From: Bacteroidales bacterium
GTDB lineage: Bacteria; Bacteroidota; Bacteroidia; Bacteroidales; F082
Reading direction: 5' to 3'
NCBI GenBank assembly: GCA_016936505.1
Contig: JAFGXS010000024.1
Location: forward strand, 38,917 to 102,916
DNA length: 64,000 bases
The notes under the pieces are model-generated. The model was given only the letters and a program-made list of their open reading frames with translations. It was not told the origin of the DNA and did not search any database. A program made the translations under genes and the position numbers. How positions within the stretch are numbered: the stretch's first letter is position 1; every line of letters starts with the position of its first letter. Positions 1-10,211 of the stretch are shown here, in pieces.

Positions 1-830
1 TCTAAATTTTGAACCGGTAAATGCCCTCCTGCGAAACTTTGTTGAAGATCATGAACACCAAAAAAGCCCTGAAAGGCCCCAATCAATAAAAGCGTAAACA
101 ATACCCAAAGCAAAAACTGGGTCAGACCGACTAAGGCTATTCCAACAATTTTTCCCATCATCAGTTGAAAAGGTTTTACCGAAGAAATGATCACTTCAAC
201 TATGCGGTTCGATTTTTCTTCCATCACCCCTCTCAACACCTGCGATCCGAACATAAAAATGAAAAAATAAATCAAAATCCCTGAAAAAACAGCTAATCCC
301 ACCTCCATATCAGTATTCACCTTTTCTTCTGAACCGTTTTTTTCAATTTTGATTGTTACAATATTTATATTAACCCTGGCAGAGTTAATATCTTCAGGAT
401 TAATTCCCTGAGCCATCAGTTTCTTTTCTTCCACTACCTGTTTCATCACCATTTTGATATACGCACGAACGGCAATGCTTGACTGATCAACAGAAAACAT
501 TTCGGCATTTACCGGAACATTTAAATGGGTAAGAGGAATATACAGCAACAGTTCATGATTCTTTATCGCCTGAACCTTTGCCTCGTTAAGCCCTTCATCA
601 GTATAGATAAACTTAATATTATCCTGATCTTTAAATTTCTGGTAAAACCATCCTGTTTCATCAAGAACCAATACTTTTTGCTCTCTGTTTTCAGACAGAT
701 GAGAAAAATAGATCGGCAATAAAATCATGGCAGCCATTAGAATTGGCCCCAGAAAAGTCATAATCAAAAAAGAGCGCTTGCGCACACGGGTCAAATATTC
801 ACGCTTTATTATAAGAAAAATTTTATTCAT
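1..830 (-). CDS. ABC-2 type transporter permease, N-terminal part (runs off the window)
   Basis: An open frame runs on the minus strand from an ATG at 830 to the window edge with no stop, giving about 276 residues. It starts MNKIFLIIKREYLTRVRKRS, the usual start of Bacteroidota NatB-like ABC-2 permeases, followed by a first membrane helix (about residues 20-40), a long soluble periplasmic section, and two further hydrophobic segments near the edge, the first preceded by the GVMEEKSNRIVEVIISSVKP sequence typical of this family. The family exports ions, drugs or other substrates with a separate ATPase subunit, which would be expected next to it but is not in the window upstream. The C-terminal helices are missing only because the window ends. 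Substrate cannot be told from sequence. Confidence 0.85.
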   Translation of the reverse strand, partial: MNKIFLIIKREYLTRVRKRSFLIMTFLGPILMAAMILLPIYFSHLSENREQKVLVLDETGWFYQKFKDQDNIKFIYTDEGLNEAKVQAIKNHELLLYIPLTHLNVPVNAEMFSVDQSSIAVRAYIKMVMKQVVEEKKLMAQGINPEDINSARVNINIVTIKIEKNGSEEKVNTDMEVGLAVFSGILIYFFIFMFGSQVLRGVMEEKSNRIVEVIISSVKPFQLMMGKIVGIALVGLTQFLLWVLFTLLLIGAFQGFFGVHDLQQSFAGGHLPVQNL

Positions 831-866
831 TCTGTTCCGGATTAAACGGGGCTATATCAAGAGCCA

Positions 867-874
867 CAAAGGTA
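867..874 (-). promoter_or_regulatory. Bacteroidota -7 promoter element for the ABC permease
   Basis: Minus-strand TACCTTTG matches TAnnTTTG exactly, 36 bases before the permease ATG. No -33 TTG is seen at the expected distance. Confidence 0.45.
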
Positions 875-977
875 ATATTTTAAACTTCAGAACCCTGATT
901 ATAAGCTCAAATCAAAAACTACACTACATGTTTTTCTTAAAAAACCCTGATCAACACTTTATTAAGAAAGCATTTTT

Positions 978-985
978 TAATTTTG
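978..985 (+). promoter_or_regulatory. Bacteroidota -7 promoter element for pepT
   Basis: TAATTTTG matches TAnnTTTG exactly and ends 16 bases before the pepT ATG, implying a leader of about ten bases. No clear -33 TTG. Confidence 0.5.
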
Positions 986-1001
986 CACAAAAAATACAGC
1001 T

Positions 1002-2234
1002 ATGGAAAAATTAACAGAACGTTTTGTTCGCTACGCTAAAATTGATACACAATCTAATCCGGAAAGTGAAACATGCCCCAGCACCGAAAAGCAATGGAAA
1101 CTGGCCAACATGCTCTTTCAGGAATTAAAAGATATGGGAATGGAAGACGTTACCATTGATGATAATGCCTACGTAATGGCTACTCTGCCTTCCAATACCG
1201 ATGCGGATGTTCCCGTAATAGGGTTCATTTCTCATTTCGATACATCTCCCGATTTTACCGCAGAAAAAGTTATCCCTCTGTTTCACGAAAACTATGATGG
1301 TGGCGCTCTTATTTTAAATAAAGAGAAAAATATTGTGCTTTCGCCAAAAGACTTCAAAGAACTTAATTTATACAAAGGGCAAACCCTTATCACTACCGAC
1401 GGAACTACTTTGCTTGGTGCTGATGACAAAGCAGGTGTTACTGAAATTATGGGAGCCATGGAATATCTTCTGGAACATCCTGAAATCAAACACGGAAAAA
1501 TCAGAGTTGGCTTTAACCCTGATGAGGAAATCGGGCGTGGAGCACATTTGTTCGATGTGAAAAAATTTGGTGCCCAATGGGCTTACACAATGGATGGCGG
1601 ACAAATTGGAGAGCTGGAATACGAAAACTTTAATGCTGCAGGAGCCAAAGTAAATATTAAAGGCATTAGCGTTCACCCCGGCACAGCTTACAAACAAATG
1701 ATCAATTCAATGCTCGTTGCCAACAGGTTTATTTCTTTATTGCCAGCCGATCAGGTTCCTGAGAAAACACAAAAATATGAAGGCTTTTTTCATTTGAACC
1801 ACATCAATGGTACTGTTGAAGACACCGAGTTGTATTATATAATCCGCGATCATGATAAAAAACTGTTTGAAGAAAAGAAAGCGATATTCTTAAAAACAGC
1901 AGAAACTGTAAACAAGGAATATGGTCAGAATTTGGTTCATGTTGAAATGAAAGATCAGTATTTCAATATGAAAGAAAAAATTGAACCTAATATGCACATC
2001 ATAGAAATTGCTGAAAAAGCTATGAAAGATGTTGGTGTTGATCCCAATATTAAAGCTATAAGAGGTGGAACCGACGGGGCGCAACTTTCATTTATGGGAC
2101 TTCCCTGCCCAAACATATTCGCCGGTGGACATAACTTCCATGGAAAATTTGAATTTATTCCGGTTCCTTCCATGGAAAAAGCAATGGAAGTCATTGTTAA
2201 AGTAGCTCAATTAACTGTAGAAAGATATTCATAG
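1002..2234 (+). CDS. pepT: Peptidase T (tripeptide aminopeptidase, M20 family)
   Basis: A 410-residue zinc metallopeptidase that removes the N-terminal residue from tripeptides in the cytoplasm. Visible M20 features: the first metal motif SHFDTSP (about residue 77), LLGADDKAG (about 139) carrying the bridging aspartate, NPDEEIGRGAH (about 172) with the catalytic and metal-binding glutamates, the MDGG segment, and GGTDGAQLS plus GGHNFHGKFEF near the C terminus. The length equals the family norm (about 408). The start fits the usual MEKL...RY start of PepT and lies close behind a promoter element. It is a single-gene unit closed by a strong hairpin, divergent from the ABC permease. Confidence 0.96.
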   Translation: MEKLTERFVRYAKIDTQSNPESETCPSTEKQWKLANMLFQELKDMGMEDVTIDDNAYVMATLPSNTDADVPVIGFISHFDTSPDFTAEKVIPLFHENYDGGALILNKEKNIVLSPKDFKELNLYKGQTLITTDGTTLLGADDKAGVTEIMGAMEYLLEHPEIKHGKIRVGFNPDEEIGRGAHLFDVKKFGAQWAYTMDGGQIGELEYENFNAAGAKVNIKGISVHPGTAYKQMINSMLVANRFISLLPADQVPEKTQKYEGFFHLNHINGTVEDTELYYIIRDHDKKLFEEKKAIFLKTAETVNKEYGQNLVHVEMKDQYFNMKEKIEPNMHIIEIAEKAMKDVGVDPNIKAIRGGTDGAQLSFMGLPCPNIFAGGHNFHGKFEFIPVPSMEKAMEVIVKVAQLTVERYS

Positions 2235-2249
2235 TTACCCATTTAAATC

Positions 2250-2285
2250 AAAAAAAGCCGTTGAGTTTATTCAACGGCTTTTTTT
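2250..2285. terminator. Bidirectional Rho-independent terminator between pepT and cyoD
   Basis: Perfect inverted repeat with core GCCGTTGA / TCAACGGC, a six-base loop (2265-2270), and flanking A and T runs, so it can terminate both convergent units. Confidence 0.9.
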
Positions 2286-2303
2286 ATATTTATACTTTAA
2301 TAG

Positions 2304-2633
2304 CTACATCATACGGGAATTCAATGTATACATTACCCACATGGTTCCTGCCACAAAAATAAACAACAACAAGGCCGTAAATGCTAAAGCAATAACATTC
2401 CAGCGCTGTTCGGAAGATCTGTCGAGATGCAAAAAGTAATGCAGGTGAACCAGCATCTGCAAAACAGCTGCAACAAACAACCCTATAACTGCTACCTGTT
2501 TCGAAACAACATCAGTCATTACAAATCCAAACGATACGACAGTTAACAAAACGGCAAGTACGAACCCAACAATATAATGTTTGGTTGAGATGTGACCTGC
2601 GCCCATATTTTCATTGTGTGCTTCTTGACTCAT
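2304..2633 (-). CDS. cyoD: Cytochrome bo3-type quinol oxidase subunit IV
   Basis: 109 residues, exactly the length of E. coli CyoD, with three hydrophobic helices (about 20-40, 48-68, 80-102) and the LVHLHYFLHLD segment typical of heme-copper oxidase subunit IV. This small subunit helps CuB loading and assembly of subunit I but is not catalytic. It is the last gene of cyoABCD on the minus strand, 36 bases after cyoC, and is followed by a bidirectional terminator. Confidence 0.9.
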   Translation of the reverse strand: MSQEAHNENMGAGHISTKHYIVGFVLAVLLTVVSFGFVMTDVVSKQVAVIGLFVAAVLQMLVHLHYFLHLDRSSEQRWNVIALAFTALLLFIFVAGTMWVMYTLNSRMM

Positions 2634-2669
2634 TTTATTTACTCCTATTTTAGTTAATCAACGATAAGA

Positions 2670-3293
2670 TTAGGACACGCCCATCCAACCCAGTAAATAC
2701 ACAACTGTAAACACTCCAACCCAAACAATGTCGAGGAAGTGCCAGAATAAACTCAATCGCATCAGTCGTGAACGTACTTCAGCTGTAAAACCTCTTTTTA
2801 CTACCTGATACATCATAATACCCATCCACAAAAGGCCAAACGACACGTGTGTTCCGTGGGTTCCTACCAGAGTAAAAAAGGAAGAAAGATAACCGCTTCT
2901 GTCAGGACCTGCATTGGACATAATCATTCCGTAGAACTCATGTATTTCCATTGAAACGAATCCTAACCCAAGTAGGAAAGTAATAACTAAACCTACCAAT
3001 ACCATTTTTTTGTTGTTGTGTTGCATGGCCACCATACTCAGACCATAGGTAACACTACTTACCAGAAGAAACATGGTTTCAACAAATAAATAAGGTATAT
3101 CGTACAGTTGTTGTGGTGTTGGACCACCGGCATAGTTTTTGCCATGTACAGCAAAAGTTGCAAACAACACAGAGAAAATTACAAGGTCACTCATCAAATA
3201 GATCCAGAAACCAAAGGTCTTCATTTCCAAATGATGAGCATGCTCTAACTCTCTCGCTTTTGCAGCATCTAAGTTTGTAATATCAGTATTCAT
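2670..3293 (-). CDS. cyoC: Cytochrome bo3-type quinol oxidase subunit III
   Basis: 207 residues (E. coli CyoC 204) with five predicted membrane helices, as expected for the quinol-oxidase form of subunit III, which lacks the first two helices of the mitochondrial type. Family features seen: KTFGFWIYLMSDLVIFSVLF near the N terminus, the VGTHGTHVSFGLLWM segment and a C-terminal SLFWHFLDIVWVGVFT. It is a structural subunit supporting proton uptake by subunit I in the inner membrane. It starts 3 bases after the cyoB stop, so the two are probably translationally coupled. Confidence 0.93.
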   Translation of the reverse strand: MNTDITNLDAAKARELEHAHHLEMKTFGFWIYLMSDLVIFSVLFATFAVHGKNYAGGPTPQQLYDIPYLFVETMFLLVSSVTYGLSMVAMQHNNKKMVLVGLVITFLLGLGFVSMEIHEFYGMIMSNAGPDRSGYLSSFFTLVGTHGTHVSFGLLWMGIMMYQVVKRGFTAEVRSRLMRLSLFWHFLDIVWVGVFTVVYLLGWMGVS

Positions 3294-3296
3294 TAA

Positions 3297-5303
3297 TTAA
3301 CCCTCCGTTTCGTTTTTATTAACATTTGCCTGAGCCAAGGCTACTTTTGCAAAATGCTCATTCTCTATTCTTTCAACTTCGTCAGCAGGAATAATGTATT
3401 CCATATCATCATTGGCACCAATCATAATAACGGTAACAATCATACCTACCAAACTTGCAATTGCCAGCCACCAGATGTACCAAACCATTGCAAAAGCAAA
3501 GGCTGTTGCCAAGACTCCAATTACAACTCCGTGAGGCTGATTCTTTGGCATTACAATATCAAAATACTTTTTCGGTTTCTTGTAAGCAACACCTTTTTCT
3601 TTCATTGCCCAGAATTCATCCAGTTCATCAACCTTGGGAATAATGGCAAAATTGTAATCGGGCGGAGGTGAAGACGTCATCCATTCCAATGTACGTCCAT
3701 CCCAGGGGTCACCGGTAACATCCATATTCTTTTTGCGGTCTTTTATACTCAAGAACAACTGAACTAACTGTGCAAAAATTCCGAAAGCAATAATTAAAGC
3801 TCCGACAGCAGCAACTATTAACCAGGGCTGCCAGGCCATATTATCATAATGAGCCAGTCTTCTGGGCATACCCATAAATCCTAAAACGTATAATGGAGCA
3901 AATGCTACTATAAAGCCAACCGTCCAACCCCAGAAAGATAATTTACCCCAAGTTTCATTCAGTTTAAAGCCAAATGATTTTGGGAACCAGTAGTTCAAAC
4001 CAGCTAAATACCCAAACAGCGCACCAGGTATCAACATGTTATGAAAGTGAGCAATCAAAAACAAACTGTTGTGAACCACGAAATCAGCAGGTGGAATTGC
4101 CATAAGAACACCTGTCATACCACCAATAACAAAAATGGTAAGAAAACCCATTGTCCAGTACATTGGTGTGGTAAATGTAATCTTACCTCTGTACATGGTA
4201 AACAACCAGTCGTAGACTTTTACGCCGGTAGGTATAGCAATCATCATGGTCGTAATACCAAAGAAAATATTTACATCAGGAGTATTGCCCATTGTAAAGA
4301 AGTGGTGCAACCAAACTGTAAACGACAAAAACATGATTACGGCAGTGGCATAAACCAAAGATGTGTATCCAAATAATTTCTTTTTAGAAAATGTGGCAAC
4401 CACCTCAGAAAAAACACCAAATGCAGGAAGAATAACAATATAAACTTCAGGGTGTCCCCACATCCAGAACAGGTTGTTCCACATCATCATATTTCCACCC
4501 AAAGCATTAGTAAAGAAATGCATTCCCAAATAACGGTCAAATGTCAAAAGGAAAAGCGCAACTGTAATAACGGGGAACGATAAAATCATCAATACGTTTG
4601 TTGTCAAAGCTGTCCAGGTAAACAAAGGCATTTTCATAAACTTCATACCGGGAGCACGCATTTTAACAATTGTAACAAAAAAGTTAATCCCCGTCAACGT
4701 TGACCCGATACCAGCGAGCTGAAACGCCCACATCCAATAGTCGACCCCTACGCCGGGATTATATGTTTTTTCAAACAACGGGGCAATACCAGTCCAACCG
4801 GTATTACTGAATTCACCAACACCAAGAGATATCATCATAATCATACCACCGGCAACAGTCAGCCATAAGCTGATTGAGTTCATCACCGGAAATGCAACAT
4901 CACGAGCCCCAATCTGCAATGGAACAACAAGGTTCATTAAACCAACAATAAAAGGCATTGCAACAAAAATGATCATAATGGTTCCATGCGAACCAAAAAT
5001 CTGATCATAATGGTGAGGTGTTAAATACCCATGATCTGCACCGGCTGCCATAGCCTGCTGGGCACGCATCATAATACCATCAGCAAATCCGCGCAGCAGC
5101 ATTACCAAAGCAAAGATAATGTACATAACACCTATCTTTTTGTGGTCTACACTGGTAAACCATTCAGTCCATAAATATCCCCACTTTTTGTAATAGGTGA
5201 TCAGCGCAATAATGACCAACGCCAGAACTGTTGAACTGACAACCGCACCCATTATGATGGGGTCATTATATGGTATATCAGAAAGTTGTAATTTTCCAAA
5301 CAT
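3297..5303 (-). CDS. cyoB: Cytochrome bo3-type quinol oxidase subunit I
   Basis: 668 residues (E. coli 663), the catalytic heme-copper subunit that reduces O2 and pumps protons. The key residues fall at the E. coli numbers: heme ligands H106 and H421 (low-spin) and H419 (high-spin), CuB ligands H284, H333 and H334, the cross-linked Y288, D135 of the D channel and K362 of the K channel. The quinol-site residues R71, D75, H98 and Q101 are also present, which argues for quinol rather than cytochrome c as donor, although Bacteroidota normally use menaquinone. Second gene of cyoABCD, one base after cyoA. Confidence 0.97.
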   Translation of the reverse strand: MFGKLQLSDIPYNDPIIMGAVVSSTVLALVIIALITYYKKWGYLWTEWFTSVDHKKIGVMYIIFALVMLLRGFADGIMMRAQQAMAAGADHGYLTPHHYDQIFGSHGTIMIIFVAMPFIVGLMNLVVPLQIGARDVAFPVMNSISLWLTVAGGMIMMISLGVGEFSNTGWTGIAPLFEKTYNPGVGVDYWMWAFQLAGIGSTLTGINFFVTIVKMRAPGMKFMKMPLFTWTALTTNVLMILSFPVITVALFLLTFDRYLGMHFFTNALGGNMMMWNNLFWMWGHPEVYIVILPAFGVFSEVVATFSKKKLFGYTSLVYATAVIMFLSFTVWLHHFFTMGNTPDVNIFFGITTMMIAIPTGVKVYDWLFTMYRGKITFTTPMYWTMGFLTIFVIGGMTGVLMAIPPADFVVHNSLFLIAHFHNMLIPGALFGYLAGLNYWFPKSFGFKLNETWGKLSFWGWTVGFIVAFAPLYVLGFMGMPRRLAHYDNMAWQPWLIVAAVGALIIAFGIFAQLVQLFLSIKDRKKNMDVTGDPWDGRTLEWMTSSPPPDYNFAIIPKVDELDEFWAMKEKGVAYKKPKKYFDIVMPKNQPHGVVIGVLATAFAFAMVWYIWWLAIASLVGMIVTVIMIGANDDMEYIIPADEVERIENEHFAKVALAQANVNKNETEG

Positions 5304-5304
5304 A

Positions 5305-6255
5305 TTACTTATCCTCCATTGTTTTGTGATTCATATGCATTTTATGATCGCTGCTGTGATCCTTAGGCATATGCATATCCATTTTCATATTTTCGTGGCT
5401 GCCCATCCAACCCATATATTTACTCATAATATGATCAAACAATCCGGGAACAACAAATGAGTAAACCGTGACAGGATAATTTGTACTGGGTTCGCTTAAC
5501 TTCATATAATTAGGCATTGTCAGACTATCGGGACTTTGCTGAGCCTGTTTAACCCATTCCTGAAACTCTTCAGGGTTCTTAGCAAGAACATCAAAATGCA
5601 TTGTATTGTACCCTTTACCACTAAATTCAAGATTATGTCCTTCATAAGTACCCGGTTCGTCAGCAAGCAAATTCAAACGGGTTCGCATACCCGCCATTGC
5701 ATACATTTGACTTCCCAACTGGGGAATAAAGAACGAAGTCATAACCGAAGCTGAAGTAAGTTTAAAACTTAATGGTGTTTTTGTTGGTACTACCAACTCA
5801 TTTACTGTGGCAAGATTGTAATCAGGATAAATGAACAACCAGTTCCAATCCATTGAAACTACCTCAACATGCAAAGGTTTTACCTCTGACTGAATAGGCT
5901 TGTAAGGATCCAACTGGTAAGTTCTTGTCCAGGTTAAATAAGACAAAGCCACGATGATAGCAATAGGAACCATCCAAATAACCCATTCAATTTTTGTAGA
6001 ATGAGCCCAATTTGGCTGGTAATCTGCTTTTTTGTTAGAAGCCCTGTATTTTATGGCAAACCAAAACGCCATAACAAAAACAGGAATAACAACAATAAGC
6101 ATGAGAGCAAATGCCATATAGATCAGAAAGGTTTCTTCCTGTCCTATAGGCCCTTTTGAATCAAGTACAATTAGGTTGCTGCAGCTGCTTAAAAAAACAA
6201 CCATACTCAACAACCCTCCAAACTTGAACAAATTGTAAAGACTTCTTTTCCTCAT
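5305..6255 (-). CDS. cyoA: Cytochrome bo3-type quinol oxidase subunit II (lipoprotein)
   Basis: 316 residues. A lipoprotein signal ends in LSSC with C25 as the likely lipidated residue, followed by two membrane helices (about 40-66 and 90-110) and a periplasmic cupredoxin domain. That domain carries the CyoA-type sequence [16 protein letters not shown], and the region where CuA cysteines sit in cytochrome c oxidases ([20 protein letters not shown]) has none, so it belongs to the quinol oxidase group. The last 36 residues are unusual: 9 Met and 6 His (281-316), a possible copper-binding tail not found in E. coli CyoA. First gene of cyoABCD; no exact TAnnTTTG was found upstream. Confidence 0.95.
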   Translation of the reverse strand: MRKRSLYNLFKFGGLLSMVVFLSSCSNLIVLDSKGPIGQEETFLIYMAFALMLIVVIPVFVMAFWFAIKYRASNKKADYQPNWAHSTKIEWVIWMVPIAIIVALSYLTWTRTYQLDPYKPIQSEVKPLHVEVVSMDWNWLFIYPDYNLATVNELVVPTKTPLSFKLTSASVMTSFFIPQLGSQMYAMAGMRTRLNLLADEPGTYEGHNLEFSGKGYNTMHFDVLAKNPEEFQEWVKQAQQSPDSLTMPNYMKLSEPSTNYPVTVYSFVVPGLFDHIMSKYMGWMGSHENMKMDMHMPKDHSSDHKMHMNHKTMEDK

Positions 6256-6917
6256 TATACTTCTCTAACTTAATTAATATTTATTCAAACACTTAATAAA
6301 ATGAACTACCAAAGTTCAAATCAATAATGAACTAAAATAACAAACTTTTTGAAACAATATCTAGTTTACATAAACTGTATTCAGGTTGTATTAATAGAAA
6401 CAAACTTTCTTTACATGAAACTAAACCACAACAAAAATGGAAATTTGAGTGTGTAAGGGAATTTATAAGCTGATTATTTTCTGAAATACAGTACAAACTA
6501 CTGATATGATTAATTTTAAATTACCAAAACTTCGTTTTTTAATCAGTGGACAATATTACAACAATTTTTGAAACGTTTGCACGACTATTTATACACGGTT
6601 TAAATAAGTTTTCAACTATTTATAAAACTATAAAATTCTTCATCATAATTCTGAAAAAATTGTTCAAAAGAAACTGGGGGAAATCAACAGAAGAGTGCTC
6701 TTTTAAAATCCCATTCATCTTTGCAATAAAAGACAAACAATTAAAGATTGATTTCTTTCGACCTATTTTATTTAAGGTTTCAATATTTTTTTAAACATTT
6801 TTTCACTTAAAGTGTTAAAAATTTGTAACTTATAAAACATCTCGATATAACTACCAATTAATTCTTCTATCTTTGTGAAAGAATCAATAATCTATCATTT
6901 ATCAAACACACCTACTT
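6256..6917. other. 660-base intergenic region between divergent cyo and pox genes
   Basis: Very AT-rich with no convincing gene. It must hold the control regions of both the cyo operon and the PoxB-like gene. The only clear element is the -7 box at 6868-6875. An 82-codon GTG-started frame at 6546-6794 has low-complexity, lysine/phenylalanine-rich composition and is judged spurious. Confidence 0.6.
6868..6875 (+). promoter_or_regulatory. Bacteroidota -7 promoter element for the PoxB-like gene
   Basis: TATCTTTG matches TAnnTTTG exactly, 42 bases before the ATG at 6918. No -33 TTG at the right distance. Confidence 0.5.
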
Positions 6918-8657
6918 ATGAATGTATCTGAACAACTACTTCAAATTTTAACCCAGGAAGGAGTAAAACATATTTTTGGGGTAGCAGGCGATGCCTTAAA
7001 TCCATTAATTTCTGCTATTGGAAAGCAGGAAACTATCAAATGGGTACGTTTTAAGCACGAAGGAAATGCTTCATACGCAGCTTTTGCACAAGGCGAACTA
7101 AATGGAAATATTGGTGTTTGTGCCAGCACAGTTGGACCAGGGGCACTTCATCTGATCAACGGATTATATAACGCAAAAAAAGAACGTTCTCCTGTTTTGG
7201 CAATTACCGGACAAGTTCCTGTTCGTTATATCGGAACCAATTACCATCAGGAAGCTGATTTGCAGAAAATTTTTGATGACGTTTGTGAATATCAGGCGAT
7301 TATTCGTTCTCCAGAAGAAGCACCCCGTGTGGTTCTCAGAGCACTGCGAATTGCCATAAATAAAAAGGCTGTGTGCCGGATTGAACTACCTTCCGATGTG
7401 GCTATGATGAAGGCTCAAAGCGAAGGTTTTGTATCAAAAGTGTTCCGCTCCAAATCAGAAATAATCCCTCCCAAATCGAGTATTGAAAAAGCAGCAGATA
7501 TGATTAATAGTGCTCAAAAAGTAGCCATTTTCGGTGGAGCCGGTTGTAGAAGTGCCAAGGAAGAAGTTCTGGAATTCGCAAGAAAAATTAAAGCACCAAT
7601 AACCCATACACTGCGTGCATCAGATATTTTTGACCATGATACTGATCCTGTTGTAGGCTTAACCGGACTTATTGGAAACCCATCGGGCTACAAAGCAGTA
7701 ATGGAGTCAGATTTATTATTAATGCTGGGAACCGACTTCCCATACGATAAATTCCTTCCCAAATCAACAGAAATTATTCAATTGGATATCAGGGAAGAAA
7801 ACATAGGCAACAGAACCCCTGTAACATTGGGCTTACATGGAGACATCAAATCAACTCTTGAACTATTGGAACCGTTTTGCCATGAAAAAACCGATGATGG
7901 TTTTATGAAAGATCGGAGGAAAGAATTTTTGAACTGGAAAGATACCATTAAAAAGCAGGCAAATCCTGAACGTGCAATGGAGCCTATACATCCGCAGATT
8001 TTCACAGGAAAAGCAAGTGAATTAGCTTCTGACGAAGCCATATTTACCATTGATACCGGAACATCTGCAATCTGGGCTTCTAATTATATGAGTTTTTACA
8101 AAAATCGTAGAATTATAGGTTCTTTCAATCATGGATCCATGGCAGTTGGCCTTCCCGCTTCCATTGGTGCACAACTGCAATTTCCTGACCGGGAAGTCTG
8201 GGCTTTAATCGGCGACGGGGCTTTCAATATGACACTCCATGATTTTTCTACAGCAGTAGAATATAATTTACCGATAAAGTTCATTGTTTTTAATAACTCT
8301 CAATTAGGATTTGTAAAAATTGAAATGGAAGAAGCCGGTCTGGCTCCCAATCTGGATGCGCTCACAGTAAAGAACTTCAACTTTGCAGAATATGCAAAAC
8401 TATTAGGCGGTGACGGGATCAGAGTTGAACATTCGAAGGACGTTGAATCTGCTATTAAGATGGCCAAACAATCAAAAAAGCCATTCATTATCGATGCAAT
8501 TGTAAATAGTGGGGAATTATCAATGCCTCCTCATATTGGTTTTAACGAGGCCCGTGGTTTTGGCATCTCAAAAGCAAAAGAAATATTCGAAGCCATTCAG
8601 GGTGACAAGAAACAGTGGGACAACGTAAAAAAAGAAATTGAAGGACTTTTCGATTAA
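6918..8657 (+). CDS. PoxB-like pyruvate dehydrogenase (quinone), thiamine-diphosphate flavoenzyme
   Basis: 579 residues (E. coli PoxB 572). Three-domain ThDP enzyme: N-terminal Pyr domain with catalytic-type Glu48 in KHEGN, a central FAD-binding domain with GLTGLIGNPSGYKA and LGTDFPYDKFLP closely matching PoxB, and a C-terminal PP domain with the ThDP motif GDG (432-434) through NN (459-460), then NSQLGFVKIEM as in PoxB. The family converts pyruvate to acetate and CO2 and passes electrons to membrane quinones, which suits a place between two quinol oxidases. The lysine-rich amphipathic C terminus could act in membrane binding as in PoxB. Acetolactate synthase is less likely because the FAD-domain sequences match PoxB. 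Followed 18 bases later by the GltS-like gene. Confidence 0.88.
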   Translation: MNVSEQLLQILTQEGVKHIFGVAGDALNPLISAIGKQETIKWVRFKHEGNASYAAFAQGELNGNIGVCASTVGPGALHLINGLYNAKKERSPVLAITGQVPVRYIGTNYHQEADLQKIFDDVCEYQAIIRSPEEAPRVVLRALRIAINKKAVCRIELPSDVAMMKAQSEGFVSKVFRSKSEIIPPKSSIEKAADMINSAQKVAIFGGAGCRSAKEEVLEFARKIKAPITHTLRASDIFDHDTDPVVGLTGLIGNPSGYKAVMESDLLLMLGTDFPYDKFLPKSTEIIQLDIREENIGNRTPVTLGLHGDIKSTLELLEPFCHEKTDDGFMKDRRKEFLNWKDTIKKQANPERAMEPIHPQIFTGKASELASDEAIFTIDTGTSAIWASNYMSFYKNRRIIGSFNHGSMAVGLPASIGAQLQFPDREVWALIGDGAFNMTLHDFSTAVEYNLPIKFIVFNNSQLGFVKIEMEEAGLAPNLDALTVKNFNFAEYAKLLGGDGIRVEHSKDVESAIKMAKQSKKPFIIDAIVNSGELSMPPHIGFNEARGFGISKAKEIFEAIQGDKKQWDNVKKEIEGLFD

Positions 8658-8675
8658 CACTAAATACTGTAGATA

Positions 8676-10196
8676 ATGAAAGCAAAAAAAATATTTATCG
8701 CCACATCAATTATAATTCTTGCCGCAATTGCAGTGATCTACTTTTTTCTATGGAAACCTGTTTTATGGTTCATGATTTTATTCGGCCCTATAATTTTACT
8801 CGGGCTATACGATATGATCCAAAAAGAACATGCCATCAAAAGAAATTTCCCTGTTGTTGGCCATTTAAGATACATTCTTGAATCTTTTAGACCTGAAATC
8901 ATGCAATATTTTGTGGAAACCGATACCGAAGGTCGTCCCATCAACAGAATAATGCGCTCTCTGGTTTATGAAAGAGCGAAAAAGGTAAACGACACCACTC
9001 CTTTTGGTACCGAGATGGATGTTTATGCTGAAGGTTACGAGTGGATGCCACATTCCATTTATGCCAAAAACTTTGGAACCATCGATCAAAACCCAAGAAT
9101 TATTGTTGGGGGACCCGACTGTAAAAAACCTTACAATGCGAGCATTCTAAACATTTCTGCAATGAGTTTTGGTGCTTTAAGTAAAAATGCAGTTATGGCC
9201 ATGAATAAAGGTGCAAAAATTGGCGGATTTGCTCAAAATACAGGAGAAGGTGGATTAAGTCCTTATCATTTGAAACACGGTGGTGACATTATTTGGCAAA
9301 TTGGAACAGGATATTTTGGATGCCGAACTAAAGACGGTAAGTTTTCGCCTGAATTATTCAAAGAAAAAGCTACACTTGATCAGGTTAAGATGATTGAAAT
9401 TAAAATATCTCAAGGGGCAAAACCAGGTCATGGAGGAGTATTGCCGGCAAGTAAAAACACAGATGAGATTGCCAAAATCAGGTTGGTTGAACCGCATAAA
9501 GATGTTCTCTCACCGCCAATGCATTCCACCTTCAGTAATGCAAAAGAACTGACCCTGTTCATTAAACAATTACGCGATTTGTCGGAAGGAAAACCTGTAG
9601 GGTTCAAATTATGCATTGGTCAACCCGACGAATTTACCGATATCTGTGAAGCTATGCGTGAAACCGGAATTAAACCCGACTTTATCACAGTTGACGGTGG
9701 TGAAGGAGGAACAGGTGCAGCACCTGTTGAATTTTCAAATTCTTTGGGAATGCCCCTGCGTGAAGGACTTTCTTTTGTTTATGACACACTTATTAAATAC
9801 GACTTAAAGAAAGACATCAAGCTTATTGCTTCGGGCAAAGTAATTTCTGCATTTGACATGGTAAGAACCATGGCTCTTGGAGCCGATATGTGCAACAGTG
9901 CCCGCGCTATGATGATGGCTACCGGATGTATTCAGGCACTAGAATGCAATAAAAACACCTGCCCTACAGGAGTTGCCACACAAAACAAATCGCTAATGAA
10001 AGGACTTGTTGTTGAAGACAAAGCAGTTAGGGTAGCCAATTTCCATGAAGTCACAATTAAAAGTTTTGTGGAACTACTTGGTGCAGCTGGCATCTCAGAA
10101 CACGAAGAACTTAATCGTTCACATATCTACCGCAGAATTAACGGTGGAAAAGTAAAGCGCTACGATCAAATATATCCGTATCATCTAGCTCAGTAA
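8676..10196 (+). CDS. Membrane-anchored FMN-binding glutamate synthase-like protein
   Basis: 506 residues. Two hydrophobic segments (about residues 5-25 and 29-48) anchor a soluble domain equal to the FMN/synthase part of glutamate synthase. Family marks are SAMSFGALSKNA, GEGGLSPYHLKHGGD, PGHGGVLPASKN, VDGGEGGTGAAP and the 3Fe-4S motif C-x5-C-x4-C in GCIQALECNKNTCPTG. It has no glutaminase domain, so it is not a complete glutamate synthase; such stand-alone proteins are common in bacteria and their substrate is not established. It lies 18 bases after the PoxB-like gene on the same strand, so co-transcription, and perhaps a shared electron-transfer role, is inferred. Confidence 0.85.
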   Translation: MKAKKIFIATSIIILAAIAVIYFFLWKPVLWFMILFGPIILLGLYDMIQKEHAIKRNFPVVGHLRYILESFRPEIMQYFVETDTEGRPINRIMRSLVYERAKKVNDTTPFGTEMDVYAEGYEWMPHSIYAKNFGTIDQNPRIIVGGPDCKKPYNASILNISAMSFGALSKNAVMAMNKGAKIGGFAQNTGEGGLSPYHLKHGGDIIWQIGTGYFGCRTKDGKFSPELFKEKATLDQVKMIEIKISQGAKPGHGGVLPASKNTDEIAKIRLVEPHKDVLSPPMHSTFSNAKELTLFIKQLRDLSEGKPVGFKLCIGQPDEFTDICEAMRETGIKPDFITVDGGEGGTGAAPVEFSNSLGMPLREGLSFVYDTLIKYDLKKDIKLIASGKVISAFDMVRTMALGADMCNSARAMMMATGCIQALECNKNTCPTGVATQNKSLMKGLVVEDKAVRVANFHEVTIKSFVELLGAAGISEHEELNRSHIYRRINGGKVKRYDQIYPYHLAQ

Positions 10197-10211
10197 TATA
10201 ATTTGTGTAAA

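Noticed and set aside
525..1014. Two plus-strand frames over the left end (65 and 95 codons)
   Set aside because: The first lies antisense to the partial ABC permease. The second overlaps the permease start and runs into the pepT start; composition does not look like protein.
6546..6794. 82-codon frame between cyo and pox genes
   Set aside because: GTG start, low-complexity lysine/phenylalanine-rich composition, no promoter of its own and no recognisable family.
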